From contig OZ022258.1 of the NCBI GenBank assembly GCA_963978905.1, forward strand, positions 44,624,591 through 44,688,590: DNA of 64,000 nt, given 5' to 3'. The notes under the pieces are model-generated. The model was given only the letters and a program-made list of their open reading frames with translations. It did no database searches and was not told the DNA's origin. Origin of the DNA: Trichostrongylus colubriformis (lineage: Eukaryota > Nematoda > Chromadorea > Rhabditida > Trichostrongylidae). A program made the translations under genes and the position numbers. Numbering within the stretch: the first letter of the stretch is position 1; each line of letters begins with the position of its first letter. Shown piece after piece: positions 20,251 to 29,628 of this stretch.

Positions 20251-22671
20251 GTGGTTATCAAGAAGAAACAGTACATATTGTATTCGACGTTATTGAAGTG
20301 TAATGCAAAAGAACAAGCATGCCGGCGTCTTCTTCCAGAAGTGACTTGGAGGAGGATTGAGGGTGGGTCAAGATTGATTTGCTCCTCTATACGATCTAAG
20401 GCTAAATCCGCTCTCTGTGCGAAATATGACCGACTCTTGGGAACACTCCAGGAGAGCCCTCGTAACGTTGAGAACGAATCACACATAAGCCACCGCCCCA
20501 CTGACACTGACGCTAGCAATAGTGCGGAAACGGCAAGAGTTACTGTTCTGGGTGACACTCATATTTCATCCAATGCACTTGACTGCCTCAGTCTCGGTCC
20601 GTCGTTTTCACCTGCACATAACATCAATGCTTCAACGTTCCGCAAAGTTGTGGGTAACTTACAAAGGCTACGAGATTTACTGCGTTTGAAGTACGCTCGC
20701 GATAACAATACTGCTGTCACAAACCAGAGATCTTTACCATCTATACCGTTTCCACGTACGCTCTACAGAGAGACTGGCCCCACACCAGAAGTGGATGTCA
20801 AATTGAGAAGTTTGTCAGCTGGAGTGCTATCTGTTCTGAATCAGAACAGAGGAGTCCGCTGCAGCAATTTGACTCACCGACAGTGGCAAGGTTTCAAAGA
20901 GCTACGTGAGCTAAGATCGAACGGTACCATACGTATCTCTGTAAGTGACAAAGGTGGAGAGTTTGTAGTTATGCCGCAAACACTCGATCGCGAGATTACA
21001 GGCCTCCACCTGGCAGACACATCCGTCTATCGTCGCGCGACCGAGCAAGAATTCCTGACCCAATGTAGACGTCTCAACAAAACTTGGATGGCGCAAGGTC
21101 AGTCCGCGGGTCTCGGCAAGAAGTTCCTCAGTAGATTAAGACTCGACAATCCGGATTGTCCTGTCTTCTATAGCCTTGTAAAAACCCACAAACTTGCTCC
21201 TACGGATGTGCTATCTATGTCAGCGGACACTTTCAAGATACGACCGATAATAAGTTGTGTGGGCGGACCGACCGATCGAATTTCATGGTTCCTCAACTGT
21301 ATCGTGAGCCAGCTGCTGACCAAAATTCCATCGCATCTGACCAACACGACCAAGTTCCTTGAACAGTTACGCAATTTGCGCTTGGAAACAGGTTGCGTGA
21401 TGGAGTCATTCGATGTCACCGCGCTTTATACTAACGTTCAAAACGATCAAGCTTTACAAGCACTGTCCGAAATGCTGGACAGGTATTTTGGAACCATAGA
21501 GACCTTTGGACTGAATAAAGCGCACATCATGACTCTGATCAAGGAATGTTTGCAGTGCAACATCTTTAGGTGGTCGGGTACATATTACTGTCAAATTAGA
21601 GGTTTGGCAATGGGTCAGCGCTTAGCTCCAGTACTTGCGATTTGCTTTATGAGCAGAATAGAAGAACCAGTACTGGAACGCTTACCATTGATGTACTGCA
21701 GATACATAGATGACTGCTTCATTATAACATCAACACAGTCCGAAATGGATGAGTGCTTTCGCTTAATGAACCAGCAGTCGCAGTATATCAAGCTTACAAG
21801 AGAAGTACCACGCCATGGTTGGCTTCCCTACCTGAACACGCAGGTGAAAGTGTCCGATGGCATACTCAGTGTGAAGTGGTACAGGAAAGCTAGCTCTAAG
21901 AACATCTTGATTTACGCCACATCTGCACATCCCACGACTGTGAAACATGCAGTTGTCAAGAACATGTTCAAGACGGCTGCAAATGTGTGCACAGGTCCGA
22001 CAGAGCGGCGAGAGTCTATACGTCTAGCTTCTGACATAGCTGCATCAAACGGCTATGTTGTACCAGAACGTCGTAGAAGAATAAGCACTGGGCACCGTAA
22101 CATACCGCGTCTTAATAAGGTTCCCTTATGTATACCTTTTATCTCTGACAGAGTAACTGCTGCAATTCAAAGATGCCTTGTTCAAGCACAGCTGGATGAT
22201 GATGTTGTCTTAGTGAGTGTCCCTAATGGCAACATCAAAAGCCAACTTGTACGAAATAGGCTCTACGATAAGCGTTGCGTGTCAGAGAATTGTGTTACAT
22301 GCCCGTATGGTACAACTGGGGATTGCGCCAAAATTGGTGTAATCTATCAAATTGAATGTCAGACATGTAACGCAACGTACATTGGGGAAACTGGAAGAAG
22401 ACTAGCAGTACGTATCAAAGAACATCTTGCTGGTAAAAGACTAGGTAACACAAGAACACCTCTGGGGAAGCACATGACCGAGGAGCATGGCGGAAACGAC
22501 TTTGATGTGAAGTGCAGTATTCTAGCATGCGAGACTGAGATTTCCGCCAGGAAAGTGCTTGAAGCGTTTTGGATTTCTGCAAGAAATCCAAGTATGAACA
22601 ACCGAAATGAGTGCTTATCCATTACAAATGATCTCTTGCCATTTGCGCCACATTGCGAGCTACTGATATGA
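20251..22671 (+). CDS. Penelope-like reverse transcriptase / GIY-YIG endonuclease (806 aa)
   Basis: Single intact ORF from ATG 20251 to TGA 22669-22671. Reverse transcriptase spans about residues 200-600, with typical blocks SDKGGEFVVMPQ, FYSLVKTHKL, IRPIISCVGGPTDRIS, ESFDVTALYTNV, GLAMGQRLAPVLA and the active-site box YIDDCF near residue 484. Near residue 670-690 is a Cys-rich linker (CVSENCVTCPYGTTGDC), and from about 695 the GIY-YIG nuclease: GVIYQIECQTCNATYIGETG, then GRRLAVRIKEH with the catalytic Arg, and the Glu in LEAFWI. Family role: nicks DNA and copies the element's RNA at the nick. All catalytic residues looked for are present, so the copy may be active. Confidence 0.93.
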   Translation: MVIKKKQYILYSTLLKCNAKEQACRRLLPEVTWRRIEGGSRLICSSIRSKAKSALCAKYDRLLGTLQESPRNVENESHISHRPTDTDASNSAETARVTVLGDTHISSNALDCLSLGPSFSPAHNINASTFRKVVGNLQRLRDLLRLKYARDNNTAVTNQRSLPSIPFPRTLYRETGPTPEVDVKLRSLSAGVLSVLNQNRGVRCSNLTHRQWQGFKELRELRSNGTIRISVSDKGGEFVVMPQTLDREITGLHLADTSVYRRATEQEFLTQCRRLNKTWMAQGQSAGLGKKFLSRLRLDNPDCPVFYSLVKTHKLAPTDVLSMSADTFKIRPIISCVGGPTDRISWFLNCIVSQLLTKIPSHLTNTTKFLEQLRNLRLETGCVMESFDVTALYTNVQNDQALQALSEMLDRYFGTIETFGLNKAHIMTLIKECLQCNIFRWSGTYYCQIRGLAMGQRLAPVLAICFMSRIEEPVLERLPLMYCRYIDDCFIITSTQSEMDECFRLMNQQSQYIKLTREVPRHGWLPYLNTQVKVSDGILSVKWYRKASSKNILIYATSAHPTTVKHAVVKNMFKTAANVCTGPTERRESIRLASDIAASNGYVVPERRRRISTGHRNIPRLNKVPLCIPFISDRVTAAIQRCLVQAQLDDDVVLVSVPNGNIKSQLVRNRLYDKRCVSENCVTCPYGTTGDCAKIGVIYQIECQTCNATYIGETGRRLAVRIKEHLAGKRLGNTRTPLGKHMTEEHGGNDFDVKCSILACETEISARKVLEAFWISARNPSMNNRNECLSITNDLLPFAPHCELLI

Positions 22672-22751
22672 TGAGGGAGACATGCATGTCCCCATTATAC
22701 TATATATGTATAAGGACAGCACGGCATCCCTCATTCACTGACGACAGCTGA

Positions 22752-23003
22752 AACGGAGTGGCGGCGTTCCGCTCCCGCAGTGGTGGACTGGGTGAGTTAT
22801 GTTCTTTCGTACAGGGTTCCTCCGGCGGTTTCCGTGAGTTTCGTCAGAACCGCTAGAGGGATAAGGCGTTTGGTGGTGTAGTGGATAGAATCCTAAATCT
22901 TGAGCCACGTTTAGGCCTTTGAGGAAGACGATCTGGTCGAAACGTTAGGCCGATAATAAAGTTTCCACCTAACAACCTCGTTGGCACACTAGAAAATTAT
23001 AAA
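22752..23003. repeat. Right inverted repeat of the Penelope-like element
   Basis: Inverse complement of 19992-20243. Contains the hammerhead-like motif described separately. Confidence 0.9.
22919..22956 (+). ncRNA. Hammerhead-ribozyme-like motif in the Penelope repeat
   Basis: TTGAGGA (compare core CUGANGA), short stem GAC...GTC (22927-22929 with 22936-22938), GAAA (22939-22942), two-base-pair stem CG...CG (22943-22944 with 22951-22952), then ATA as the cleavage triplet. Hammerheads with very short stem III are known in Penelope-like elements. The first core C is T here and stem I pairs poorly, so activity is doubtful. The left repeat has the same motif on the minus strand. Confidence 0.4.
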
Positions 23004-23061
23004 CAACTTCAATGCCGAGGTTTCAAGATGAGAGAAGTTGGAATTTAATACAGTTCCATTT

Positions 23062-24446
23062 GTTTTTCATCGTTTTATCGGTGTTTGAGAGTTTGAAAAG
23101 GGAGTAATTTTTGAGCAAAAATCTGCACTTCAATGGAAAAAGCTGACCTTCTCTACGTCAGATGAAATCAAATGAAAAAAAAGACACCGTTGATCAATCT
23201 ACTGTTATAATTCATGGTTCTCTTGGCTAATAAATGTGTCGGGTAACCTCTTTTTTGCGAAGGGCGAGTGGGGTTTTACTGGACGCCCCATTACTCAGAC
23301 TCAGAGATATTAAACTATGAAAGAATTCGAAAGACGAATGGTACCTCCTTCTAGGTCAGAAAAAGCTCCATCGTGTCGACTGCATATATGAATATTTTCT
23401 TCAATGTCGATGGAAGGTGAAGAAAAGGTCTGAAAAGGCACATATTTGCTGAATACTGCATTTGTAAGCCTTAAAAACAGCAAGCAGTTGAGCGATTTGA
23501 ATAACATGCAGTACCTATTGATTTCGATGTTTTTGAATTTTGATAGCTGCTGGTTTTCGCCGTAGCCCGCGATGCGAAAGTTGTTACAAGTATGCTGAGT
23601 TATGGGCAAAAGCTTCGGTCTCAGGCGGGACTCGACATAAGCCATGGTAAATACACCATTCAGAAGCTGAGTTAAGGTGAAAGGGGCCTCTGTGAGCCAG
23701 TTCGAGGTTCGATTACAGGTGTATGGCTCGCACACCGAGCATAGATCGCTGATAAGCTGTACGGTAACGAAGAACCAAGACCGTGCTTCCTTACCATATT
23801 GGCCAGCTAATCTAAATACTCGTTACCACCTGATCGACTTTTCAGCCAATAACCAAGCTGTATGGCCAACCAGATTGATCGAATGGCTGGAGCACGGACG
23901 GATGCACTCTAAAGATGGTTCCTTCTGCGCTGAGCTACTGGAAAATCTGACCCTACAAACCATTCAACGGGGAACTTGTACTCATCCTATAACCAGACGC
24001 CTGCTGTTTACTTCTGGTCAGTCGATCGCTACCCTACCCAGATTTTTCTTGCCGTGTAGGTCTTCATTGCATTCCAGGGTAATGTGGGTAATCCAACCCG
24101 CAATCGATCATTCGGTAATGTAGTGTGGGGTAGGATGGTCGGGTTGCTGCTGGAGCTTCTCGGTCGTTTCTTCCCTATCAGCTTGTCAGCTTGTTGATCA
24201 ACGTTCACCACCGCACAGAGGAAGAAACAAGCGAAAAGCTCTCGGAGCAGCCTGACCACGTGCCTCCCTACGGCACCACGATCCACTGAGCCTTCACTTT
24301 TTCGCCCTAATTGATGAGCTCGTAACTTATACCTTACAGGTTCCTTTACGGTTGTTTTCTTTCATCGGGAGATCGCAGAAGGGGCACTGAAATATATGAA
24401 GAAGGCTACTCAAATGTTGGATCTTGAATCCGCAGAAGACATTTAA
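23062..24446. other. Spacer, no recognised gene
   Basis: Open frames on both strands (such as 23677-24123) have no recognisable motifs. A block at about 23550-23590 (GCCCGCGATGCGAAAGTTGT) recurs near 58790-58815, so part of it is a dispersed repeat. Confidence 0.4.
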
Positions 24447-24871
24447 AGGAATCGTCCACGGAAAATGCGTTTTTGTGTTACCCATACGTTTATGTTGTAT
24501 TTGCCTAATGTGGGCCTCATGCAAAATTTCACGCGAAAAAATGCGAATCTGGCTGAGATACAGCACCACAAAGTGCGGTCCCAGTGGGCGGGGCCTAAGA
24601 GAAAAGCCTCGTTCCGTCGTCAGCCGTGGTCGGAGACGCATTGTAGGAACAGAAGGTTACGTAAACAGTCCTACTCTCCGTTCCCAACGGCGGCGGAAGA
24701 CGGGACGAGGCTTTTACTCTTAGGCCCCGCCCACTGGGACCGCACTTTGTGGTGCTGTATCTCAGCCAGATTCGCATTTTTTCGCGTGAAATTTTGCATG
24801 AGGCCCACATTAGGCAAATACAACATAAACGTATGGGTAACACAAAAACGAATTTTCCGTGGACGATTCCT
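24447..24871. mobile_element. Hairpin element, family B, copy 1
   Basis: Flanked by TTAA (24443-24446, 24872-24875). Ends AGGAATCGTCCACGGAAAA in inverted order, and nearly the whole element folds back on itself: arms of about 190 bp (24447-24640 against 24690-24871) around a centre of 50-60 bp. No transposase. Overlapping ORFs on both strands simply reflect the palindrome. Confidence 0.85.
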
Positions 24872-24875
24872 TTAA

Positions 24876-26224
24876 TGTGCGTCGAACATCTGGAAGATTT
24901 GGAAATACCTCCTCCTTTTCAAAATTCAAAAGGGCAGTCTCCATCACCTCTGGAGTGCGAGCTAACACTTCAATTATTCGCCATTGCCAACGAGTTGTGT
25001 GCACAATATTTGTTCTCTGTGTTCTGATACTTCTTTCCTCACCTTTTATGTATAACATGTAGTAAATATTACATGTAAAATGTTAAATTTGGAAGGGGGG
25101 TGTTTTGGTGTGAAGGTATCGGCGTAACATTGGAGTTGTACGCGTGTCACAAACTTACAGCAAATGCTCTCTATATCGTGCTAAACTGCTGGAAATCTAG
25201 ATCAGAGGGGTGAATCCCCTCAATGATGTTCAGCTGGATGCTACGAAATAAACTCGGTAGCTTTTCTCTTACTGTTGAAGGGAAAGCATGTGGCCTTCGA
25301 TGTGCATACATTTCTCTTTGGTATGCGCCACACATTCTATTTCTGTTCAGAATCGGTGTCATTCGAATGCGATTTCACCTCCAAAATGGCTTAAGGAGGC
25401 TGCTAATAATCATTTGTAAGTTTTTCCTTCTGAACTAAGCTGGTATCAATCTATCGGCCCCTGAAATGGAAAATTTGTGTAGACATTGACCCGGGTTTTG
25501 ATCCTAGAACCACACTGGTGAGGACAGCGCAACTTGTCACTACAGCACCTCCCATTTTATGGTTGTTACTGATGAAAAAACCAATGGGTTCTCGATCAAT
25601 GGAACCACCTTCGTGTGACACTGTTTTTGTAGGAGTATCATGCACTTCAATTATAAAGCAGTGAGACCCATCGATGTTTGGAAAATACAAAACAGTAGAA
25701 CATGCCTACCTTACGTGTAAGACCAACCACTGCGATATTTAATATCTTACTGTTAGATCATTCCTTTCAACCAGAACCAGCACCTTCGGTTCCCTGAAGC
25801 CGAATCTTTGTATTGCGAGAATATTAAGTAAAAAAACCACAGTGATCGTCACCGATCGAATTCCAGTTGCACATTGATCTCCCTCGATCCATCTTCCTGA
25901 CCGACACGACGGCCTTTGGACTTTCGCCTTGAATTTTTTCCCTCCCTCATTGATTTTTTGGCACTTTTTTACTGTTTGTACATCCTTTAACATGCATTCG
26001 TTTCTTTTTTAACTTTATGGAATCCCTTGCTAAGAAACTCTCCTATACTGGCTAATATATAAGTATGTAAGAACTTCGTTTTGAGTGTACTAGAAGTAAT
26101 GAAGTTCGACAACAAATGTTATTTGATTATACATAGTAGTTACATGAGTCCATCTTCGAACTCGCGATTGACTTTGAAATCCAAGTATCTCTGCGAAAAT
26201 TTTACTATTGTTATTTTTTCGGAG
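24876..26224. other. Spacer, possible upstream exons
   Basis: No recognised gene. Exons upstream of the candidate gene at 26225 may lie here but I could not choose any. Confidence 0.3.
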
Positions 26225-27577
26225 GACCACCTGAACCAGCTCTTCGGAAATCTCTTTCATACTGCCTGACAGAATCTACTGATGGACGACTACTTCCACG
26301 TGCTCATTTATCCGGACAGGTAAGAACTCCAGTATAGGTTTCAGTGCAAATGTCGTTTTTTTATTCGTAATCAATTTTATTGTGAGGGAGACACTTGCTA
26401 ATTCAGGGAGTTATGTTGAATAATTTTCGTATGATCTTCTCTTACCTGTACATTTGCAGACAATTGCAGCGTGGAAAAGATGAACTTTTACGAGGATCCA
26501 CAGTACGTGACATCACGCGACTTTTTGAAGCGCCGGTCGAAGACGACACCGCGATACTTCAGGAACGATGGCCAATGACGCGACACATTGTGACGGAATA
26601 TGAGAGGTCTCAGGTGCGTGAATTGCTCAAGATAATGAAGGAATAATCACAGTTAGTGCCACTGTCATGCTTTTTTAGGCCCGTTTCTTGCTCTACAAAG
26701 TCAACCCATCTCTCACCCACAACAATCCTTATGCATCAGTAAGTTTTCACGGGATCGATTGTTATGCGTAGTACTCTCTTGGCACCTCAGTCAAAGTGTG
26801 GAAGTGAAACACACAGCGCTGTTTCTACCCATGACGACCAAGCACTGCTCCAGCCCGTATGGTCAGAAGATTTTACTTCGTCTACAAGTCGTGCAACACA
26901 TGTCTTGTACTTGGCCACCCAGGACTCCCTTTTTCTGGGTCAAATAGATCTGTTGATTTCTGAAGGTCACGCTGTCAGGTTAAGCTCTCGGATACGGGGA
27001 GTAACACTCGAATAGAGTCAAGATCAGACTCGCTTTGGCTAAACCTTTTCGAGTGATTCACTTCGGCTGCAGTACACGCTTGTTGAGCAGGGTTGCCGTA
27101 TTCGAGTGTCCAGGCCCATATCCGCGCTCTCAGTGATTTTACATAGTTAAAAAGCGAGGCTGATGAAACTATACTCCACTCAAGGCGGGCTATACCCGTA
27201 ATAGGCCCACTCTGACTGGGAATGGGTTGCATGAATTCCTCCCACCAAGTGCTTATAGAGTCCGGTGTCTCCCATACCCCTTGAGCACTTTGGATCTTTC
27301 GTGAGGCTTACGAAGAAAATACGTAGGTAGGGAATTTCCTCCAAAAGGCCAGCTCTCATGGGATTCTTCCCCTCTCATTTTTGGAGGTGCTATTTGAGGA
27401 AACTTTGCTTTCTTGTCAGCCACGTGGGAGAAACGTAAGAAGCCATCGAGAAAGCCATGAAAACGTGATCCTATAAGGGTGATTGTGCTTCATTTCAGGT
27501 TTGATGCCGCGCATCTACTGGAGGTGATGGGCAACGCATCAAACGCAATGATCAACACGGCGGATAATCGACGCTAA
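26225..27577 (+). CDS. Unrecognised multi-exon gene (partial)
   Basis: Five phase-compatible exons can be proposed: about 26225-26319, 26470-26613, 26679-26738, 26791-26861 and 27499-27577. They give a polar, non-repetitive protein including RGSTVRDITRLFEAPVEDD, LQERWPMTRHIVTEYERSQ, ARFLLYKVNPSLTHNNPYAS and FDAAHLLEVMGNASNAMI. I do not recognise the family; no signal peptide or membrane segment is visible. The 5' end is undefined. The last exon as drawn stops at TAA 27575, but at 27574 there is CTAAGT where a GTAAGT donor would fit phase, and an in-phase candidate exon follows at 28376. The fourth exon is the least certain. Confidence 0.45.
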
Positions 27578-28375
27578 GTCTTTTAACTAGGCATTTTCAG
27601 TCAATGCGAAAAAAAGGGCATCATGTTCTGTAACGTAAATATGGCACTGTGTCAATCGAAATGAGTTTGGAATTCTGTAGAGAACCGGGACAGGGTTACG
27701 GATGAAGCATTTTGCTTGTGCAACAAATGGTTTACTACGCGACAAGTGGCACTACAGAACTTGGTGCCCCTTCCTCACGTTGACTCCAGTTTTCCTAAGC
27801 TGCTCTCACACAGCTCTCACAGCTTGAGCCTCCGACTTAGCACGTCGTCTTTCTTCTATATCTTTCCTTTTGGTCGTACCTTTCGTGCGTGCCCTGCGAA
27901 ATGGACTGATTGGGGATTTTCGGCACTTGCCTTGGAAGTATCGTGTTGGAAGCACCCAGTTGACTCACCGTCAGAATCGCGGCCGTCAGCAACATCGCGT
28001 CCGATTCAAACCTATTCATTCCTCACCTTCAGTACTTGGAAAAAATGAGCTTCGAAAAAATGAAGACTGAGAACGGTAAAGCTTGATGGGCAGTGCCATT
28101 TAACCCCTTACTGTCATCAAGGGCAATGCGGGAGTAGCCACAAAGCTTACGTTGATTTTTTCTTCTGCACTCAAACCGTCGGAGAATATTCGAAAAACTC
28201 TGTTTGGCAGAATGTTGGGGACGTTTCTGAAAAAGGGAGCCGGCACTTATGAGCTGATGGTGGTTGTCTGGGAGTGGCGGCGGTCTCCGCTCTGTTGGAA
28301 AGGTTTCCCTTGTGAGGAGGTATTTGGTAAATTCAGAGCGTTTGTCTTTCCGTAAATGTTTTCAGAAGTGAAGCC

Positions 28376-28447
28376 TTCCGTACCCAATACATCGAAGCAG
28401 CTGATCGAGTGACAACGTTGATCGCGAAGTGCCAGATGATTGGCTGA
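28376..28447 (+). CDS. Candidate exon of the same unrecognised gene
   Basis: After the acceptor TTTTCAG the sequence reads SEAFRTQYIEAADRVTTLIA and KCQMIG to a TGA. The amino acid content and phase suit a continuation of the gene ending at 27577, if the intron starts at the non-standard CTAAGT at 27574. No independent support. Confidence 0.35.
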   Translation, partial: FRTQYIEAADRVTTLIAKCQMIG

Positions 28448-28639
28448 GGTCGTTGTCGGCAATGCTTTCGTGCCAGGTGGGTGATCACTCCCTTAAGGGC
28501 AGGCGTCCGTTAGTGGGCGGAGGAAGAAAGGATGATCTTATGCTTGGATTACTGATTTCATTGATCTTGAGATACTTCAGGAAATTCCTCACTGAGTGGC
28601 GGAAGGAGTGAAAGCTTGGTGAGCTGGTCTCTGAAGCAG

Positions 28640-29330
28640 TCCTCTCACGTTTTTCGTCCGAGTGATAGCTAACGTCTTGCAAACCGCAATTCGTCGTTAT
28701 GTCATTAGGCACAAAATAAGGAATTCCAATGGATACGCTTTCTGTGGTATTCGCGCAAAAGAAGAAAGTAGTTCATGTCACTATAGGCAAATGGAAAGGA
28801 GCGACCGTTTACAGATGAGGACCATCCAAACGTGGACCGAGGGTAGTCTAATCTCACGGCCTATTTCGATTGTTCGGCTCAACTGAACTCTTTCAGACCA
28901 GCTGCCCCTCCCAGCTGCAATTTGTCGTCATCTCATTTGGCACTGAAAAAGGAATTCCGATGGATTCGCTTTTTGTGAGATTCGCAGTGAAGGAGGAAAA
29001 TTCGTGTTAACCTCAGCGGAGAAAGAAGCGACCATGTACGGGAGATTGCGGTCCAATCGTGGACCGAGGGTTCGTCTGGAGCTCTTTCCTCATATTGCGA
29101 TCGTTCAGTCCATTTCATTTGGTTCAGATCTGCTGCTATTCCCAACCACAGTTCGTCACGCGCCATGCGCAAATGAAGAAAAGGCTCACCGGAAAGGAAG
29201 AAGAATAAGGAAATGCTCACCAACAGCATCTGGAGAGATACAGCGGCTATCTGCACACGAGCACGGTCCAATCGTGGACCGAGGGTACGTCTGGAGCTCT
29301 TGTTTGGTCTCGTAATCTCTCACTCAATCC
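28640..29330. repeat. Three diverged tandem units of about 232 bp
   Basis: Markers recur with even spacing: AATTCGTCGTTATG-like at 28687, 28919 and 29150, and a (C)GTGGACCGAGGG block at about 28830, 29056 and 29273. Units have diverged by many substitutions. No coding frame is shared by all three. Confidence 0.75.
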
Positions 29331-29379
29331 TAATCTTCAGGCTGCTCTTTATCCACCGAAACTGGTGCCATATCTTTAG

Positions 29380-29628
29380 GCCCAAAGAATGCTTCGTCCT
29401 CCATACTCACATCGACACGACAACTGCAAGCAGAGTGGACGGGACCTGGATTGCCGCCAAATGTGAGGGTATGCGTCAATCATTCCTCCGTTGTTCCACC
29501 AGATCTCATTGCAAACTATCGCACTGACGTTTCAGCACACCACTACTTTACCATCCGACGACCCCAGCCACAATCCAACACCCAAAACGTCAGCCCCACG
29601 TCACACTGTGTCGCCATTTCGGCGACAG
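29380..29628 (+). CDS. Two candidate exons rich in Pro, Ser and Thr
   Basis: 29380-29468 (acceptor CTTTAG, donor GTATGC) reads NASSSILTSTRQLQAEWTGP and GLPPNVR; 29536-29628 (acceptor TTTCAG, donor GTATGT) reads TTLPSDDPSHNPTPKTSAP and ends SPFRRQ. Phases join. They look like a flexible linker of a larger protein, possibly the gene at 26225, but neither the previous nor the next exon was found. Confidence 0.4.

Larger units (their letters stand above)
19995..23049 (+). mobile_element. Penelope-like retroelement, full length
   Basis: A 12-bp target duplication ACAGTTCCATTT flanks it (19983-19994 and 23050-23061). Inside are 252-bp inverted repeats, one long ORF with RT and GIY-YIG endonuclease, and a 46-bp unique tail after the right repeat. 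Known: Penelope-like elements carry partial LTR-like repeats in direct or inverted order and make target duplications of this size. It sits only about 90 bp from the BEL element. Confidence 0.9.

Noticed and set aside
20139..22622. Minus-strand open frames inside the Penelope-like element
   Set aside because: Shadows of the 806-codon RT/GIY-YIG ORF on the other strand.
22741..22800. CTGACGA...GAAAC near 22740 as a hammerhead core
   Set aside because: No suitable cleavage triplet or stem III follows; the motif at 22919-22956 fits better.
23690..23730. tRNA-like GGTTCGATTAC box
   Set aside because: No matching A box, anticodon stem or acceptor stem around it.
24327..25062. Pairs of similar ORFs on both strands
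   Set aside because: Produced by the palindromic family B element, not by genes.
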